Shown one piece after another: positions 7,882 through 16,526 of a stretch of 31,744 nt of DNA. A program made the translations under genes and the position numbers. Below the pieces are notes generated by a model. It was not told where the DNA came from. It did not search any database and saw nothing but the letters and a program-made list of their open reading frames with translations. How positions within the stretch are numbered: position 1 is the first letter of the stretch; every line of letters starts with the position of its first letter. This DNA is from CAZNQW01 sp964575225. Lineage in GTDB: Bacteria; Chloroflexota; Anaerolineae; JAAYZQ01. The stretch covers positions 1 through 31,744 of the forward strand of contig CAZNQW010000016.1 of the NCBI GenBank assembly GCA_964575225.1, in the 5' to 3' direction.

Positions 7882-10800
7882 TCATGCGGCCAACGCCAGG
7901 TCCAGGGCCTGAAATAGGGCCTCTTCTTTGGCCAGAATCTGATCGTCGGTAAAGTGCTGAAGCTGAATGGCCCGGGCTGGGCACTCGGCCGGGCAAAGAC
8001 CGCATCCTCTACAGGCGGCGGTGGCGATGGTAGCCGCACCGGCGATCTGGCCAACGCCGATCAGGCTTGGGTCGATGCGGGCCGCGCCGAAAGGACAAAT
8101 ACGGACGCAGGTCAGGCAGCCCGTGCATTTGGCTGGGTCCACGACGGCCACCACGCCCCCGACTTGAAGCTCATCTTGCGACAGGATGAGCGCGGCTCGT
8201 GCGGCGGCGGCTCCGGCCTGGGCAATGGTTTCATCCAGGAGTTTGGGATAATGGGCTGCGCCCGCCAGGAAGATGCCCTCTGCTGGAAAATCGACAGGCT
8301 GCAATTTGACGTGGGCCTCGAGGAAAAAGCCTTCCAGGCCGCAAGAGAACTTGAATAGTTCGGCCAGCGTTCGGCTGCCTTTGGCGGGAATGGTGGCTGC
8401 CGACAAGACAAGCAGATCGGGCTCCAGGGCGACGCGTTGGCCGAGGACCTCGTCTGAAACGACGATCTGGAGCGAGTCGCCGGCTGTAATTTCTGGCTGG
8501 TCGCCAGTTGGGTAGCGCAGAAATACGACGCCCGCCTCCCGCGCCTTGGTGTATAGGGCTTCCTGGAATCCGTAGGTGCGAATATCGCGATTGTAAAGGA
8601 CAAAGACCTGAAGGTCTGGGTTCAATTCCTTGAGCCGCAGGGCGTTTTTGGCCGCCACAGAGCAGCAGATGCGGCTGCAATAAAAATCGGGTCCGTCGGG
8701 GTTTTCGTCCCAAGGGCCCACGCATTGGAGCATGACCACTGAGCGGACGCTGTTCAATCGATCTCCAGAGTCGAACTCGTTTTCCAGGTCGGCCTGGGTG
8801 ATCACCCGCGGATCGCTGCCCAGGCCGTAGGCAGGGCCTCGATATTCGGCTCCGCCGGTGGCAACAATCACCACGCCATGTTCGATGAGGCGCTGGGTTG
8901 GCTCGGATCTGGAGGTGAGGGTGCTTTTGAAATTGCCGACAAACCCCTCAAATTTTGTGATCTGGTGATCGGTAAGCACCTCAATTAACGGATGGCTGGT
9001 GACTTGAGCAATCTTTTGCTGTAGAAAGGACTTGGGATCGCCCCCTTTTACGGTGGAGGTCAGGGAGCGGGCCTGGCCTCCCAATTCTTTTTCCCGCTCG
9101 ACCAAAGTGACGCCATAGCCCTGGTTGGCCAGGTTAAGGGCCGCTGTGATGCCGGCCACTCCGCCGCCCAAGACGAGGGCGTGGTGGCTGAGGCTTTGCT
9201 TTTGGGTATAGAGGGGCCGCAGGTTGCGCGACCGGGCGACGGCCATACGGATCAGATCCTCGGCCTTGGCGGTGGCGCGCTCGGGCCATTGGGCATGAAC
9301 CCACGAATCCTGGTCGCGGATGTTGGCCAGTTCGAACAGAAAGGGGTTGAGCCCTGCCTGTCGGATGGTGTCGCGAAACAGAGGTTCGTGGGTACGTGGT
9401 GTGCAGGAGGCAACGACGACTCGATTCAGGTTTTTTTCTTGAATGCGTTCCTGTATGAGTTTGAGCGAATCCGCTGAGCAGGTGTAGGTGGTGTTTTCAG
9501 CGTGAACGACCTGGGGCAATCTGGCCGAGTATCTGGTGACCCTGGCGACGTCCACGACGCCGGCGATATTGGTTCCGCAACTGCACACAAAGACGCCGAT
9601 GCGGGGTTCATCGTTGGGGTCGACGGGAATCTCGGGTGGATAGACGGCTGGGTTCACCAGTTCGCCCCTGGCCTCCCCGACTGTGGTCAGCGCGGCAGCA
9701 GCCGCGCCGCCGGCCTCGATGACGCTGTCGGGGATGTCTTTGGGTTCGGCAAAAGCGCCGCAGACATAGACGCCGGGGCGCGTGGTTTGGGTGGGATGCA
9801 GAGGTTGGGTGAGGCAGAACCCATGGGGATCCAGTTCGATGTGAACAGCCTGGGCGATGGCTTGGGCGCCCGTCGACTGTTCCATGCCCACGCTGAGGAC
9901 CACCAGGTCAAAGCGCTCGCGGGTCAGTTGCCCTCCGTCCTCGACATAATCAATCAGGATCTGGCGATTCTGAGGATCCTCCTTAAGGGCCGAGATCCGG
10001 CAGCGATGATAGTGCAGTCCGCGCTGCTTGCCTCTCTCAAAATAGGCGTCAAAGCCTTTGCCAAAGGCGCGCATATCGATCTGAAAGATGTGGCATTCGA
10101 CGCCCGGTACGTGGTCCAGGGTGAGCATGGCCTCTTTGGTGGCGTACATGCAACAAACCGAGGAGCAGTAGTCGTGATCCTTGTCTCGGGAGCCGATACA
10201 CTGGAGGAAGGCGATGCGCTGCGGCGGCGCGTGATCTGACAGACGGTGGATATGCCCGCCCGTGGGACCCGAAGCGCTGAGCAGGCGCTCGAATTGCAGG
10301 GAGGTGACGACGTTGGTATACCGTCCAAAGCCGAGTTCGCCGGCGAGCTTGGCATCGTACAGCTCGTAGCCGGGAGCCAAGACCACGGCGCCCACCTGTA
10401 GGGTTTCCTCATAGGACGCCTGTTGGTGGTCGATGGCGTGGGCTTTGCAGGCCACGACGCACTGGTAGCATTCGGAGCACAGCCCGCAGCTCAGGCAGCG
10501 CTGGGCCTCGGCGAGAGCCTGCTCCTCGGTGAGGCAGAGTTCGACCTCGCGAAAGTCGCCCACGCGCTCGGTCGCGGGTACCTCGGGGATCTGGACCCGG
10601 GGTCGAGTGTCGACCTCTCCTCTGGCTACCCGAGCCTGGATCTCGGGTTTTGTTAGCTCAGCGGTAGGCAGGGGGAGCAGCTCGCGGGGTGTGAGCAAGG
10701 GGGCATGCCGCAGGTAGCGGTCGATGGATAGGGCCGCCCGACGACCGGCGGCGATGGCTTCGATGAGGGCGCCAGGCCCGGCTGCCGCGTCGCCCCCGGC

Positions 10801-12444
10801 AAAAATGCCAGGTTGATTGGTTTCCAGGGTCTGCGGGTTGACTCGAAAGGTTCCCTTATGGGTGATGTCCAGGCCGTGATCGGGGTCCAAGAAGCTGATT
10901 TCCGGGGCCTGGGCGATGGCCGCTATCATGGCGTCGCAGGGCAGGTCGAATTCGCTGCCGGGGACGGGAACGGGGCGCCGGCGGCCGCTCGCGTCGGGCT
11001 CGCCCAGTTCCATGCGCAGGCAGCGCAGGGCGGTGATGCGCCCTCCACGGCTCAATACCTCAACGGGCTGTGTCAGGATTTCGAGTCGAATGCCTTCGGC
11101 CAGAGCCTGGTCGATCTCCCAGGAGTTGGCGGGCATCTCGTCGCGGGTGCGGCGGTAGACAATCGATACCTTTTCCGAACCGAGGCGCAGGGCGGTGCGT
11201 GCGGCGTCGATGGCCGTGTTGCCGCCGCCGACGACTACAACGCGGTTGCCCAGTGGGCTACGCTCGCCCAAGGCTACCGAGCGCAGCAAGGGCACGCCCT
11301 GATAAACGCCTTGGGTCTCATCCTCGCCGGGAATGCGGAGCTTTTGAGGCTCATGAGCGCCTATCGCCAGGAATGTGGCGCTAAATCCCTGGTCCATTAG
11401 CTGGCCTATGTTGCGCACAGGATGGTTGAGTTGGAGTTGGACGCCCAAGGCCAGGATCTGATCGATCTCAAAGTTGAGGACCTCGGTAGGCAGGCGATAG
11501 GCGGGAATGCCGACACGGGCCATTCCGCCCGCCACAGGGAGCGCCTCAAAAACCGTGACCTGGTAACCCATGCGGGCCAAAAAGTGAGCGGCGGTCAAAC
11601 CGGCTGGCCCAGCACCGACGACGGCTACCGAACGTCGCTCCGGCGGCGGGAGTTCGACCGGCGCTTCGGGGTATGGCGACAATGCCTTCTGGTCGGCGGG
11701 GATTGTGGGTTGCCCAGACGTGCGCCACTGCTCATATACGGTGTCGGCCACAAATCGCTTGAGGGCGCAGATGGCAACAGGGCTATCCAACTTGCCGCGA
11801 TTGCATTCGGTTTCGCACGGGTGGTGACACACCCGCCCGACTGTGGCGGGAAAGGGATTGTATTGTTTGATGACGTCCAATGCGTCTTCATAGCGACCCT
11901 GGGCAATCAAGGCGATGTAGCCCTGGGCGCTGGTCGACGCCGGACAGGTAGCTTTGCAGGGACTGGTTCCTGTCTTGGAGATGACATAGGCGCTGGGAAC
12001 GGCCTGAGGATAGGGTTTGTAGATGGCTGTTCGGTTGGCCAACCCTTCGTTGAACTCGCTGGGCACCGAAACGGGACAGACCTGGACGCAGTCATCGCAG
12101 GCGGTGCATTTCTCCAGGTCGACGTAGCGAGGACGGCGACGGATACGGGCTGTAAAGTTCCCTGGTTCGCCGGCAAGGTCGAGCAGGTCGGTTGAGGTCA
12201 AGATCTCGATGTTGCGGTGGCGGCCCGCCTCGACCAGTTTGGGTGAAAGGATGCACATGGAGCAGTCGTTGGTGGGGAAGGTTTTGTCGAGCTGAGCCAT
12301 TTTGCCGCCGATGGCGGGTTCGCTCTCGAGCAGGTAGGCTTTGATGCCCGAGTCAGCCAAATCCAAAGCAGCCTGAACGCCGGCGATGCCGCCGCCCAAG
12401 ACCAACGCGGCTCCTATCGGTTTGCTGGTCGCTGGTTCTGCCAT
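7882..12444 (-). CDS. hdrA: HdrA-GltD-HdrA multidomain fusion, putative electron-bifurcating flavoprotein
   Basis: This is a 1520-residue protein. Domain order: HdrA-type FAD-binding N-terminus with a [4Fe-4S] motif (CTACDDC...CP, about 113-124); an inserted GltD/DPYD-like module (about 160-645) with its own Cys-rich Fe-S region (CKATCP, CHHPCETEC), an FAD site GAGPAGL and an NAD(P)H site GGGNTAIDAA followed by YRR; the rest of the first HdrA module (CLSCGLC..CYQC, SRDKDHDYCSSVCCMYATKEA); a second HdrA-like module (about 950-1430, GGGVAGITAA); and two terminal [4Fe-4S] motifs (CTGCLTCVRICP, CRGCGLCPAECP). Compared with the paralogue at 13046-16144, the GltD module is a clean insertion. The ATG at 12444 is chosen over GTG 12474 because the promoter would start transcription near 12483 and GAAGGGA precedes the ATG. 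It probably lets NAD(P)H feed the Hdr flavin. Confidence 0.9.
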   Translation of the reverse strand: MAEPATSKPIGAALVLGGGIAGVQAALDLADSGIKAYLLESEPAIGGKMAQLDKTFPTNDCSMCILSPKLVEAGRHRNIEILTSTDLLDLAGEPGNFTARIRRRPRYVDLEKCTACDDCVQVCPVSVPSEFNEGLANRTAIYKPYPQAVPSAYVISKTGTSPCKATCPASTSAQGYIALIAQGRYEDALDVIKQYNPFPATVGRVCHHPCETECNRGKLDSPVAICALKRFVADTVYEQWRTSGQPTIPADQKALSPYPEAPVELPPPERRSVAVVGAGPAGLTAAHFLARMGYQVTVFEALPVAGGMARVGIPAYRLPTEVLNFEIDQILALGVQLQLNHPVRNIGQLMDQGFSATFLAIGAHEPQKLRIPGEDETQGVYQGVPLLRSVALGERSPLGNRVVVVGGGNTAIDAARTALRLGSEKVSIVYRRTRDEMPANSWEIDQALAEGIRLEILTQPVEVLSRGGRITALRCLRMELGEPDASGRRRPVPVPGSEFDLPCDAMIAAIAQAPEISFLDPDHGLDITHKGTFRVNPQTLETNQPGIFAGGDAAAGPGALIEAIAAGRRAALSIDRYLRHAPLLTPRELLPLPTAELTKPEIQARVARGEVDTRPRVQIPEVPATERVGDFREVELCLTEEQALAEAQRCLSCGLCSECYQCVVACKAHAIDHQQASYEETLQVGAVVLAPGYELYDAKLAGELGFGRYTNVVTSLQFERLLSASGPTGGHIHRLSDHAPPQRIAFLQCIGSRDKDHDYCSSVCCMYATKEAMLTLDHVPGVECHIFQIDMRAFGKGFDAYFERGKQRGLHYHRCRISALKEDPQNRQILIDYVEDGGQLTRERFDLVVLSVGMEQSTGAQAIAQAVHIELDPHGFCLTQPLHPTQTTRPGVYVCGAFAEPKDIPDSVIEAGGAAAAALTTVGEARGELVNPAVYPPEIPVDPNDEPRIGVFVCSCGTNIAGVVDVARVTRYSARLPQVVHAENTTYTCSADSLKLIQERIQEKNLNRVVVASCTPRTHEPLFRDTIRQAGLNPFLFELANIRDQDSWVHAQWPERATAKAEDLIRMAVARSRNLRPLYTQKQSLSHHALVLGGGVAGITAALNLANQGYGVTLVEREKELGGQARSLTSTVKGGDPKSFLQQKIAQVTSHPLIEVLTDHQITKFEGFVGNFKSTLTSRSEPTQRLIEHGVVIVATGGAEYRGPAYGLGSDPRVITQADLENEFDSGDRLNSVRSVVMLQCVGPWDENPDGPDFYCSRICCSVAAKNALRLKELNPDLQVFVLYNRDIRTYGFQEALYTKAREAGVVFLRYPTGDQPEITAGDSLQIVVSDEVLGQRVALEPDLLVLSAATIPAKGSRTLAELFKFSCGLEGFFLEAHVKLQPVDFPAEGIFLAGAAHYPKLLDETIAQAGAAAARAALILSQDELQVGGVVAVVDPAKCTGCLTCVRICPFGAARIDPSLIGVGQIAGAATIATAACRGCGLCPAECPARAIQLQHFTDDQILAKEEALFQALDLALAA

Positions 12445-12489
12445 CGGTTGTCCCTTCTTCGGAACAGGGCCCACTCTGCACTGTCATTG

Positions 12490-12518
12490 AGTATACTTGA
12501 AACCCATGTGGGTGTCAA
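12490..12518 (-). promoter_or_regulatory. Sigma-70-type promoter for the GltD-containing hdrA, with an inverted repeat in its spacer
   Basis: On the minus strand TTGACA (12518-12513), 17 bp, TATACT (12495-12490). The 17-bp spacer contains most of the perfect inverted repeat ACCCA-TG-TGGGT (12502-12513), a possible operator. It lies in the 73-bp gap after the Cys-form mvhD. Confidence 0.75.
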
Positions 12519-12547
12519 GCGTTGCTGGTCAAATCAATTTGCCTTTG

Positions 12548-13015
12548 TCATGGTTGTTCCTGGTGTGGCGTCGGTTTGCGCAAGGGGCTAGGCCCCAGCC
12601 TGCGGACGCGTTCGGTCATTTCGGTGGCTGCGTTGGCAAAGGCATGGGCCTGGCTGCCCGACATGTAAAAGATGCCCAGCCGGTCGCCTTCGATGCCTAT
12701 CTGCTCCAGCAATTTTCGAGCATATTCCAGCCGTTTGGTGGCGCGGACGTTGCCATGGACGTGATGGCAGTTGCCAATGGGACAGGCTACTACGTAGACG
12801 CCGTCGGCGCCTTCTTCAAAGGCCTTGAGAATGTATTCAACATCCACTTTGCCCGTGCAGGGAAACCGAATTAGCTTGACGCTGGCCGGATAGTTGAGGC
12901 GTAATGCTCCTGCTGTGTCGGCAGCCATGCTCCCGCAGTAGATGCAGGTGAAGGCAGTCAGTTGAGGAAGAAATTCCTGGTCGGTTGTGGCGGTTTGATT
13001 GTTCGGTTCGGTCAT
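12548..13015 (-). CDS. mvhD: MvhD-like [2Fe-2S] electron-transfer subunit (Cys form)
   Basis: This 155-residue protein of the MvhD/FrhD family transfers electrons to the HdrA flavin. Visible motifs are CIYCGSMAADTAG near the N-terminus, RFPCTGKVD, and VACPIGNCHHVHGN, all with Cys in the cluster positions. The ATG at 13015 has GAGGA eight bases upstream. The gene follows hdrA by 30 bp. It is paralogous to the Sec-containing mvhD at 7417-7869, and both are downstream of an hdrA, which suggests a duplicated hdrA-mvhD pair. No hydrogenase MvhA/MvhG genes are visible, so a hydrogenase-independent electron donor is likely. Confidence 0.92.
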   Translation of the reverse strand: MTEPNNQTATTDQEFLPQLTAFTCIYCGSMAADTAGALRLNYPASVKLIRFPCTGKVDVEYILKAFEEGADGVYVVACPIGNCHHVHGNVRATKRLEYARKLLEQIGIEGDRLGIFYMSGSQAHAFANAATEMTERVRRLGPSPLRKPTPHQEQP

Positions 13016-13045
13016 GGATTTTGTCCTCTTGTCCCTTTGTTGGGC

Positions 13046-16000
13046 TTACTCGCTCCACCATGCACCCAGGATCGGTTCTTCGGCCAGTACCAGTTGATCG
13101 TCACGGTAATGGCGCAGTTGGATGGCGTTGGCTGGGCATTCACTGGTGCAGGTGCCACAGCCTGTGCATAGGGAGGGTTCGATAAACGCTGCGCCGATGA
13201 TGTTGCCCACGCCGATGGCTTTGGGGTCGACTTTGGGAATATGGAAAGGGCACACACGCACACAAGTAAGACAGCCCACGCATTTCGCCTGGTCGACGAT
13301 GGCGATGGTGCCTCCCACTTCCAGGCGCTCTTTGCTCAGGATGGTCATTGCTCGCGCCGCAGTGGCGTGAGCTTGTGAGATGGCCTCCTCTACGAATTTG
13401 GGATAGTGGGCCAGACCCGCCAGGAAGATGCCCTCTCGTGTAAAGTCCATGGGGCGGAGTTTGAGGTTATCCTCCATGAAAAAGCCTTCGCTGGACAAGG
13501 GTACATCCAGGATCTTGGCCAGGGTTGGGTTGCTCTCGGCTGGCAGAATGGCCATCGACAGCGCCAGCAGGTCGGGTGTGAAGGTCAGATCTTGCCCGAG
13601 GATGATGTCTTTGACCTGGACTTCAAGCTGTCCATCACGGATGCGGACTTGAGGCGGGTCTTGCTCTTCGTAGCGCAAAAAGATGACGCCCCGGGCTCGG
13701 GCCTCGGTGTAGTGTTTTTCCCGAAAGCCGTAGGTGATCAGGTCTTTGTACAGGACGTACACCTGGCAGTCGGGGTTGATCTGCTTGATCTGGATGGCAT
13801 TTTTGAGGGTGTTGGTGCAGCAGGTTCGGCTGCAGTATGGCACCTTTTGATCGGGTGGGCTTACGCACTGGATCATGACGACCTGGTGCAGGTCGCGGGC
13901 GGCATCGATATTTTCGGACAGGGTCTTTTCAAGTTCAAGTTGGGTGCGTACGTGAGGATCTTGACCATATAGGTAGCTGGGGCCTTTGTATTCCACGCCC
14001 CCGGTGGTGACGACGACCACGCCATGCTCGACTTCCCAACAGCGGGGCGGCTCGCCATCACCTGCGTAACTGAGCCGGGCCCGGAAATTTCCCACGTGCC
14101 CCTCAAAGCCAATGACTTCGGTATTATAGTGGAGGCTGATCCGTTCGTGGCTGTGGGTGCGCTTGATCAGCGAAGCCAAAAGGCGCTGAGGGTTAGGACC
14201 ATCGGCGGTGCTGTAAAGGTGGCGGAGGTTGCCACCGAGATGGTCTGTTTTTTCCACAAGGCAAACGTCATAGCCTTCGTCGGCAATGGCCAAGGCGGCG
14301 GTCATGCCGGACAGGCCGCCCCCGATGACCAGGGCAGAACGTTCGAAGGAACGGCTTTCGCGGTTAAAGGCATCCAGATGGCGAGCGCGGGCGATGGCGA
14401 TTCGCATTTCCTCGATGGCCTTGCGCGTGGCGCCGGCGGGATCATTGGCGTGTACCCAGGCGCAGTTGTCGCGCAGGCTGACGAATTCGAGGAGTTGAGC
14501 GTTCAGGCCCTCGCGCCGGATGGTCTCCTGAAAAAGGGCCAGGTGGGTGCGGGGCGTGCAAGCTCCAATGACGACGCGGTTGAGGTTGTGCTGGCGAATG
14601 GCCTGTCGGATGGCCTCGGGGCCGCCGGGCAGGCAGCCGTATGCCAGTGCTTCGGTGTATACCACCCCCGATAGATTGGCCATCTGGCGGAGGACGCGGT
14701 CGACGTCTACGACCTCATCGATGGTGGGATGGCACAGGCAGGCAAACACGCCGATGCGGACCGGCTCGGCGGCGACATCGCGCTCAGGCGGATAGGATGG
14801 TTTGGAAATCTCGGTGCCCGACTTTCCCCGTAGCAGGGCCATGCAGCGAGCAGCGGCGCCGCTGGCATCCATGATCGTCTCGGCAATCTCTTTGGGGGCG
14901 GAAAAGGCGCCCGCCACAAACACGCCGGGCCGGCTGGTATCCACCGGCTCAAATTTGTCGGTTTTGCAAAAGCCGTACTCATTGAGCTCGATTTTCATAT
15001 CCTCGGCCAAGGCCACCGTCTTGGGGGGCGGCTCGCTGCCCACCGACAGGACGACCATGTCGAATGTCTTGCGGTGAAGCGTTCCCTGCTCATCCTGATA
15101 GTGGAGGATCAGATCATGGGTTTTGGGATCCTCTTTGATTTCGGAGATGCGGCAGCGAGTATAGTCGACCCCCCACAGATCCTTGGACTGCTCAAAGTAG
15201 GCCGTGTACTCTTTGCTAAAGGCTCGCTCATCCATGATAAAGACTTCGCAACTCGCGCCGGGCAGTCGCTGCTTGGCGAGCACAGCCTCTTTGGTGGCAT
15301 ACATACAGCAGATGGAAGAGCAGTAGGGATGCTCTTTGTCGCGAGAACCCACGCACTGGAGCCATGCGATGCGTTCGGGGATTTTGCCATCTGATGGGCG
15401 TTCGATGATGCCTTCGGTGGGTCCCGATCGGCTGGCGAATCGCTCGAACTGGAGCCCGGTGACGACGTTGGGATAGCGGCCGTAACCGAGTTCTTCGGCA
15501 GGTGTCGGATCATAGAGCTTGTAACCGGCGGCCAGAATGATGGCGCCCACGTTCAGGTCTTCGAACCAATCTTCCTCATCGAGGTTGATGGCTTTGGTAG
15601 GACAGATCTCCTCGCATTTGCGACAGGGTTCGCAGTAAGGGCCCTTTTCAATGATGTAAGAATTGGGCGCCGATCGCACCGAGGGCTTGTAGGCTGCCTT
15701 TCGCTTGACAAGGCCCGCTTGGTATTCGCTGGTAAGTTCAACGGGACAGATGCGAGTGCATTCGTCGCAGTTGATACACAGCGTCTGATCGATATAACGA
15801 GGGCGGTGATGGATTCTGACGGTAAAATCGCCGGGCAGGCCTTCAGCACTCACCACTGTGCTGTTGGTCATGATCTGGATGTTGGCATGCTGGCTGTGAT
15901 CGAGCAAGAAAGGGGAGATGGAAGGGCGGGAGCAGCCGTAGCCATGATCGGAGGTGCCTCGGCAAAGGACACAATCGTGAGTGGGAAACATGAATCCGAG

Positions 16001-16144
16001 CTGGGCGACAATACCGCCAATGCTGGGGGTGGATTCGACGAGGTAGACCTTGAATCCGGAATCTGCCAGGTCGACGGCTGCGCGCATACCACCCACACCA
16101 CCACCTACAACCAGGACCGAGCCACGCATTGTACGTTGAGCCAC
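13046..16144 (-). CDS. hdrA: HdrA-like double-module iron-sulfur flavoprotein
   Basis: This 1032-residue cytoplasmic protein has two tandem HdrA-like modules. Module 1 has an FAD motif GGGVGGMRAA (about 14-23), the Cys segment HDCVLCRG, ferredoxin-type motifs C123-x2-C126-x2-C129-x3-C133 and C171-x2-C174-x2-C177-x3-C181, and SRDKEHPYCSSICCMYATKEA. Module 2 begins near residue 590 with GGGLSGMTAA and carries YCSRTCC. Two C-terminal [4Fe-4S] motifs (CVGCLTC near 955, CTGCGTC near 993) complete it. HdrA is the FAD site of electron bifurcation in Hdr complexes. The start is GTG 16144 because AGGAGG lies six bases upstream. It is the first gene after the attenuator-like leader. Paralogue: the fusion at 7882-12444. 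Confidence 0.92.
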   Translation of the reverse strand: MAQRTMRGSVLVVGGGVGGMRAAVDLADSGFKVYLVESTPSIGGIVAQLGFMFPTHDCVLCRGTSDHGYGCSRPSISPFLLDHSQHANIQIMTNSTVVSAEGLPGDFTVRIHHRPRYIDQTLCINCDECTRICPVELTSEYQAGLVKRKAAYKPSVRSAPNSYIIEKGPYCEPCRKCEEICPTKAINLDEEDWFEDLNVGAIILAAGYKLYDPTPAEELGYGRYPNVVTGLQFERFASRSGPTEGIIERPSDGKIPERIAWLQCVGSRDKEHPYCSSICCMYATKEAVLAKQRLPGASCEVFIMDERAFSKEYTAYFEQSKDLWGVDYTRCRISEIKEDPKTHDLILHYQDEQGTLHRKTFDMVVLSVGSEPPPKTVALAEDMKIELNEYGFCKTDKFEPVDTSRPGVFVAGAFSAPKEIAETIMDASGAAARCMALLRGKSGTEISKPSYPPERDVAAEPVRIGVFACLCHPTIDEVVDVDRVLRQMANLSGVVYTEALAYGCLPGGPEAIRQAIRQHNLNRVVIGACTPRTHLALFQETIRREGLNAQLLEFVSLRDNCAWVHANDPAGATRKAIEEMRIAIARARHLDAFNRESRSFERSALVIGGGLSGMTAALAIADEGYDVCLVEKTDHLGGNLRHLYSTADGPNPQRLLASLIKRTHSHERISLHYNTEVIGFEGHVGNFRARLSYAGDGEPPRCWEVEHGVVVVTTGGVEYKGPSYLYGQDPHVRTQLELEKTLSENIDAARDLHQVVMIQCVSPPDQKVPYCSRTCCTNTLKNAIQIKQINPDCQVYVLYKDLITYGFREKHYTEARARGVIFLRYEEQDPPQVRIRDGQLEVQVKDIILGQDLTFTPDLLALSMAILPAESNPTLAKILDVPLSSEGFFMEDNLKLRPMDFTREGIFLAGLAHYPKFVEEAISQAHATAARAMTILSKERLEVGGTIAIVDQAKCVGCLTCVRVCPFHIPKVDPKAIGVGNIIGAAFIEPSLCTGCGTCTSECPANAIQLRHYRDDQLVLAEEPILGAWWSE

Positions 16145-16424
16145 GATGAGCCTCCTGACTAACCGACTTGACCAAAATGAACGAATTACCCAACTTGGGC
16201 AAGCGCATCAAGGGACTTGCCAGCCCACCAGGTCGGGCGCTGCAAAAGAAAAGCCCTTGCATAGCTGCAAAGGGCTCGAAGGAACTTTGGCCTTGCTCGT
16301 CGCTCCACTGTGATGGACCACGGTGTGATGTGTGTCGTTTTCATCCCGCAACGGACTTGCGACGTGCCAGCCAACTCTCCCTCGAGTTGAGATCCATGCC
16401 TGCCCCGGGGGACTGGCGCTTACC
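16145..16424 (-). promoter_or_regulatory. Long structured 5' leader, candidate riboswitch or attenuator
   Basis: From the predicted start near 16424 to the GTG at 16144 the leader is about 280 nt with no convincing gene. Before the terminator it can form several stems: GCCAG/CTGGC closing a domain that contains CAACTC/GAGTTG, and CGCAA/TTGCG. I compared it by memory with cobalamin, SAM, THF, TPP, Moco and T-box signatures and saw none of their diagnostic sequences. Ligand and class are unknown. Confidence 0.5.
16244..16276 (-). terminator. Intrinsic terminator (attenuator) inside the hdr operon leader
   Basis: On the minus strand AGCCCTTTGCA (16276-16266) pairs with TGCAAGGGCT (16261-16252), ten pairs with one bulged T and a short loop, followed by TTTCTTTT (16251-16244). 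The T-tract is present only on the minus-strand side. No minus-strand gene ends upstream, and a promoter lies at 16431-16459, so the element sits in the 5' leader about 100 nt before the hdrA GTG. Confidence 0.75.
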
Positions 16425-16430
16425 ATCTGA

Positions 16431-16459
16431 ATTATACCCGATTGTCAAGAGGAATGCAA
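16431..16459 (-). promoter_or_regulatory. Promoter of the hdr-met-fol cluster
   Basis: On the minus strand TTGCAT (16459-16454), 17 bp, TATAAT (16436-16431). The same TTGCAT-N17-TATAAT arrangement occurs before the PpiC gene (26971-26999). It is divergent from the tgt promoter at 16474-16503, and the two cores do not overlap. Confidence 0.65.
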
Positions 16460-16473
16460 AAGCCAATATGGCT

Positions 16474-16503
16474 TTGGGCAGAACGGGTTGGCTGTGCTAT
16501 AAT
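16474..16503 (+). promoter_or_regulatory. Promoter of tgt (extended -10)
   Basis: TTGGGC (16474-16479), 18 bp, then TGCTATAAT with TATAAT at 16498-16503, an extended -10. This places the transcript start near 16510, only about 17 nt before the tgt ATG, with GAGG (16513-16516) as ribosome-binding site. Confidence 0.65.
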
Positions 16504-16526
16504 GAGCGCCTTGAGGTCAGAGAAAT

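Noticed and set aside
12445..12474. GTG start of the GltD-containing hdrA at 12474
   Set aside because: It would be only about nine bases from the predicted transcript start, without a ribosome-binding site.
16186..16426. Short minus-strand open frames in the hdr leader as leader peptides
   Set aside because: No ribosome-binding site, no run of regulatory codons, and one spans the terminator; RNA structure is the better reading.
16430..16452. TTGACA six bases before TATAAT on the minus strand as the -35 of the hdr promoter
   Set aside because: Spacing of six is not functional; TTGCAT at 17 bp is the fitting -35.
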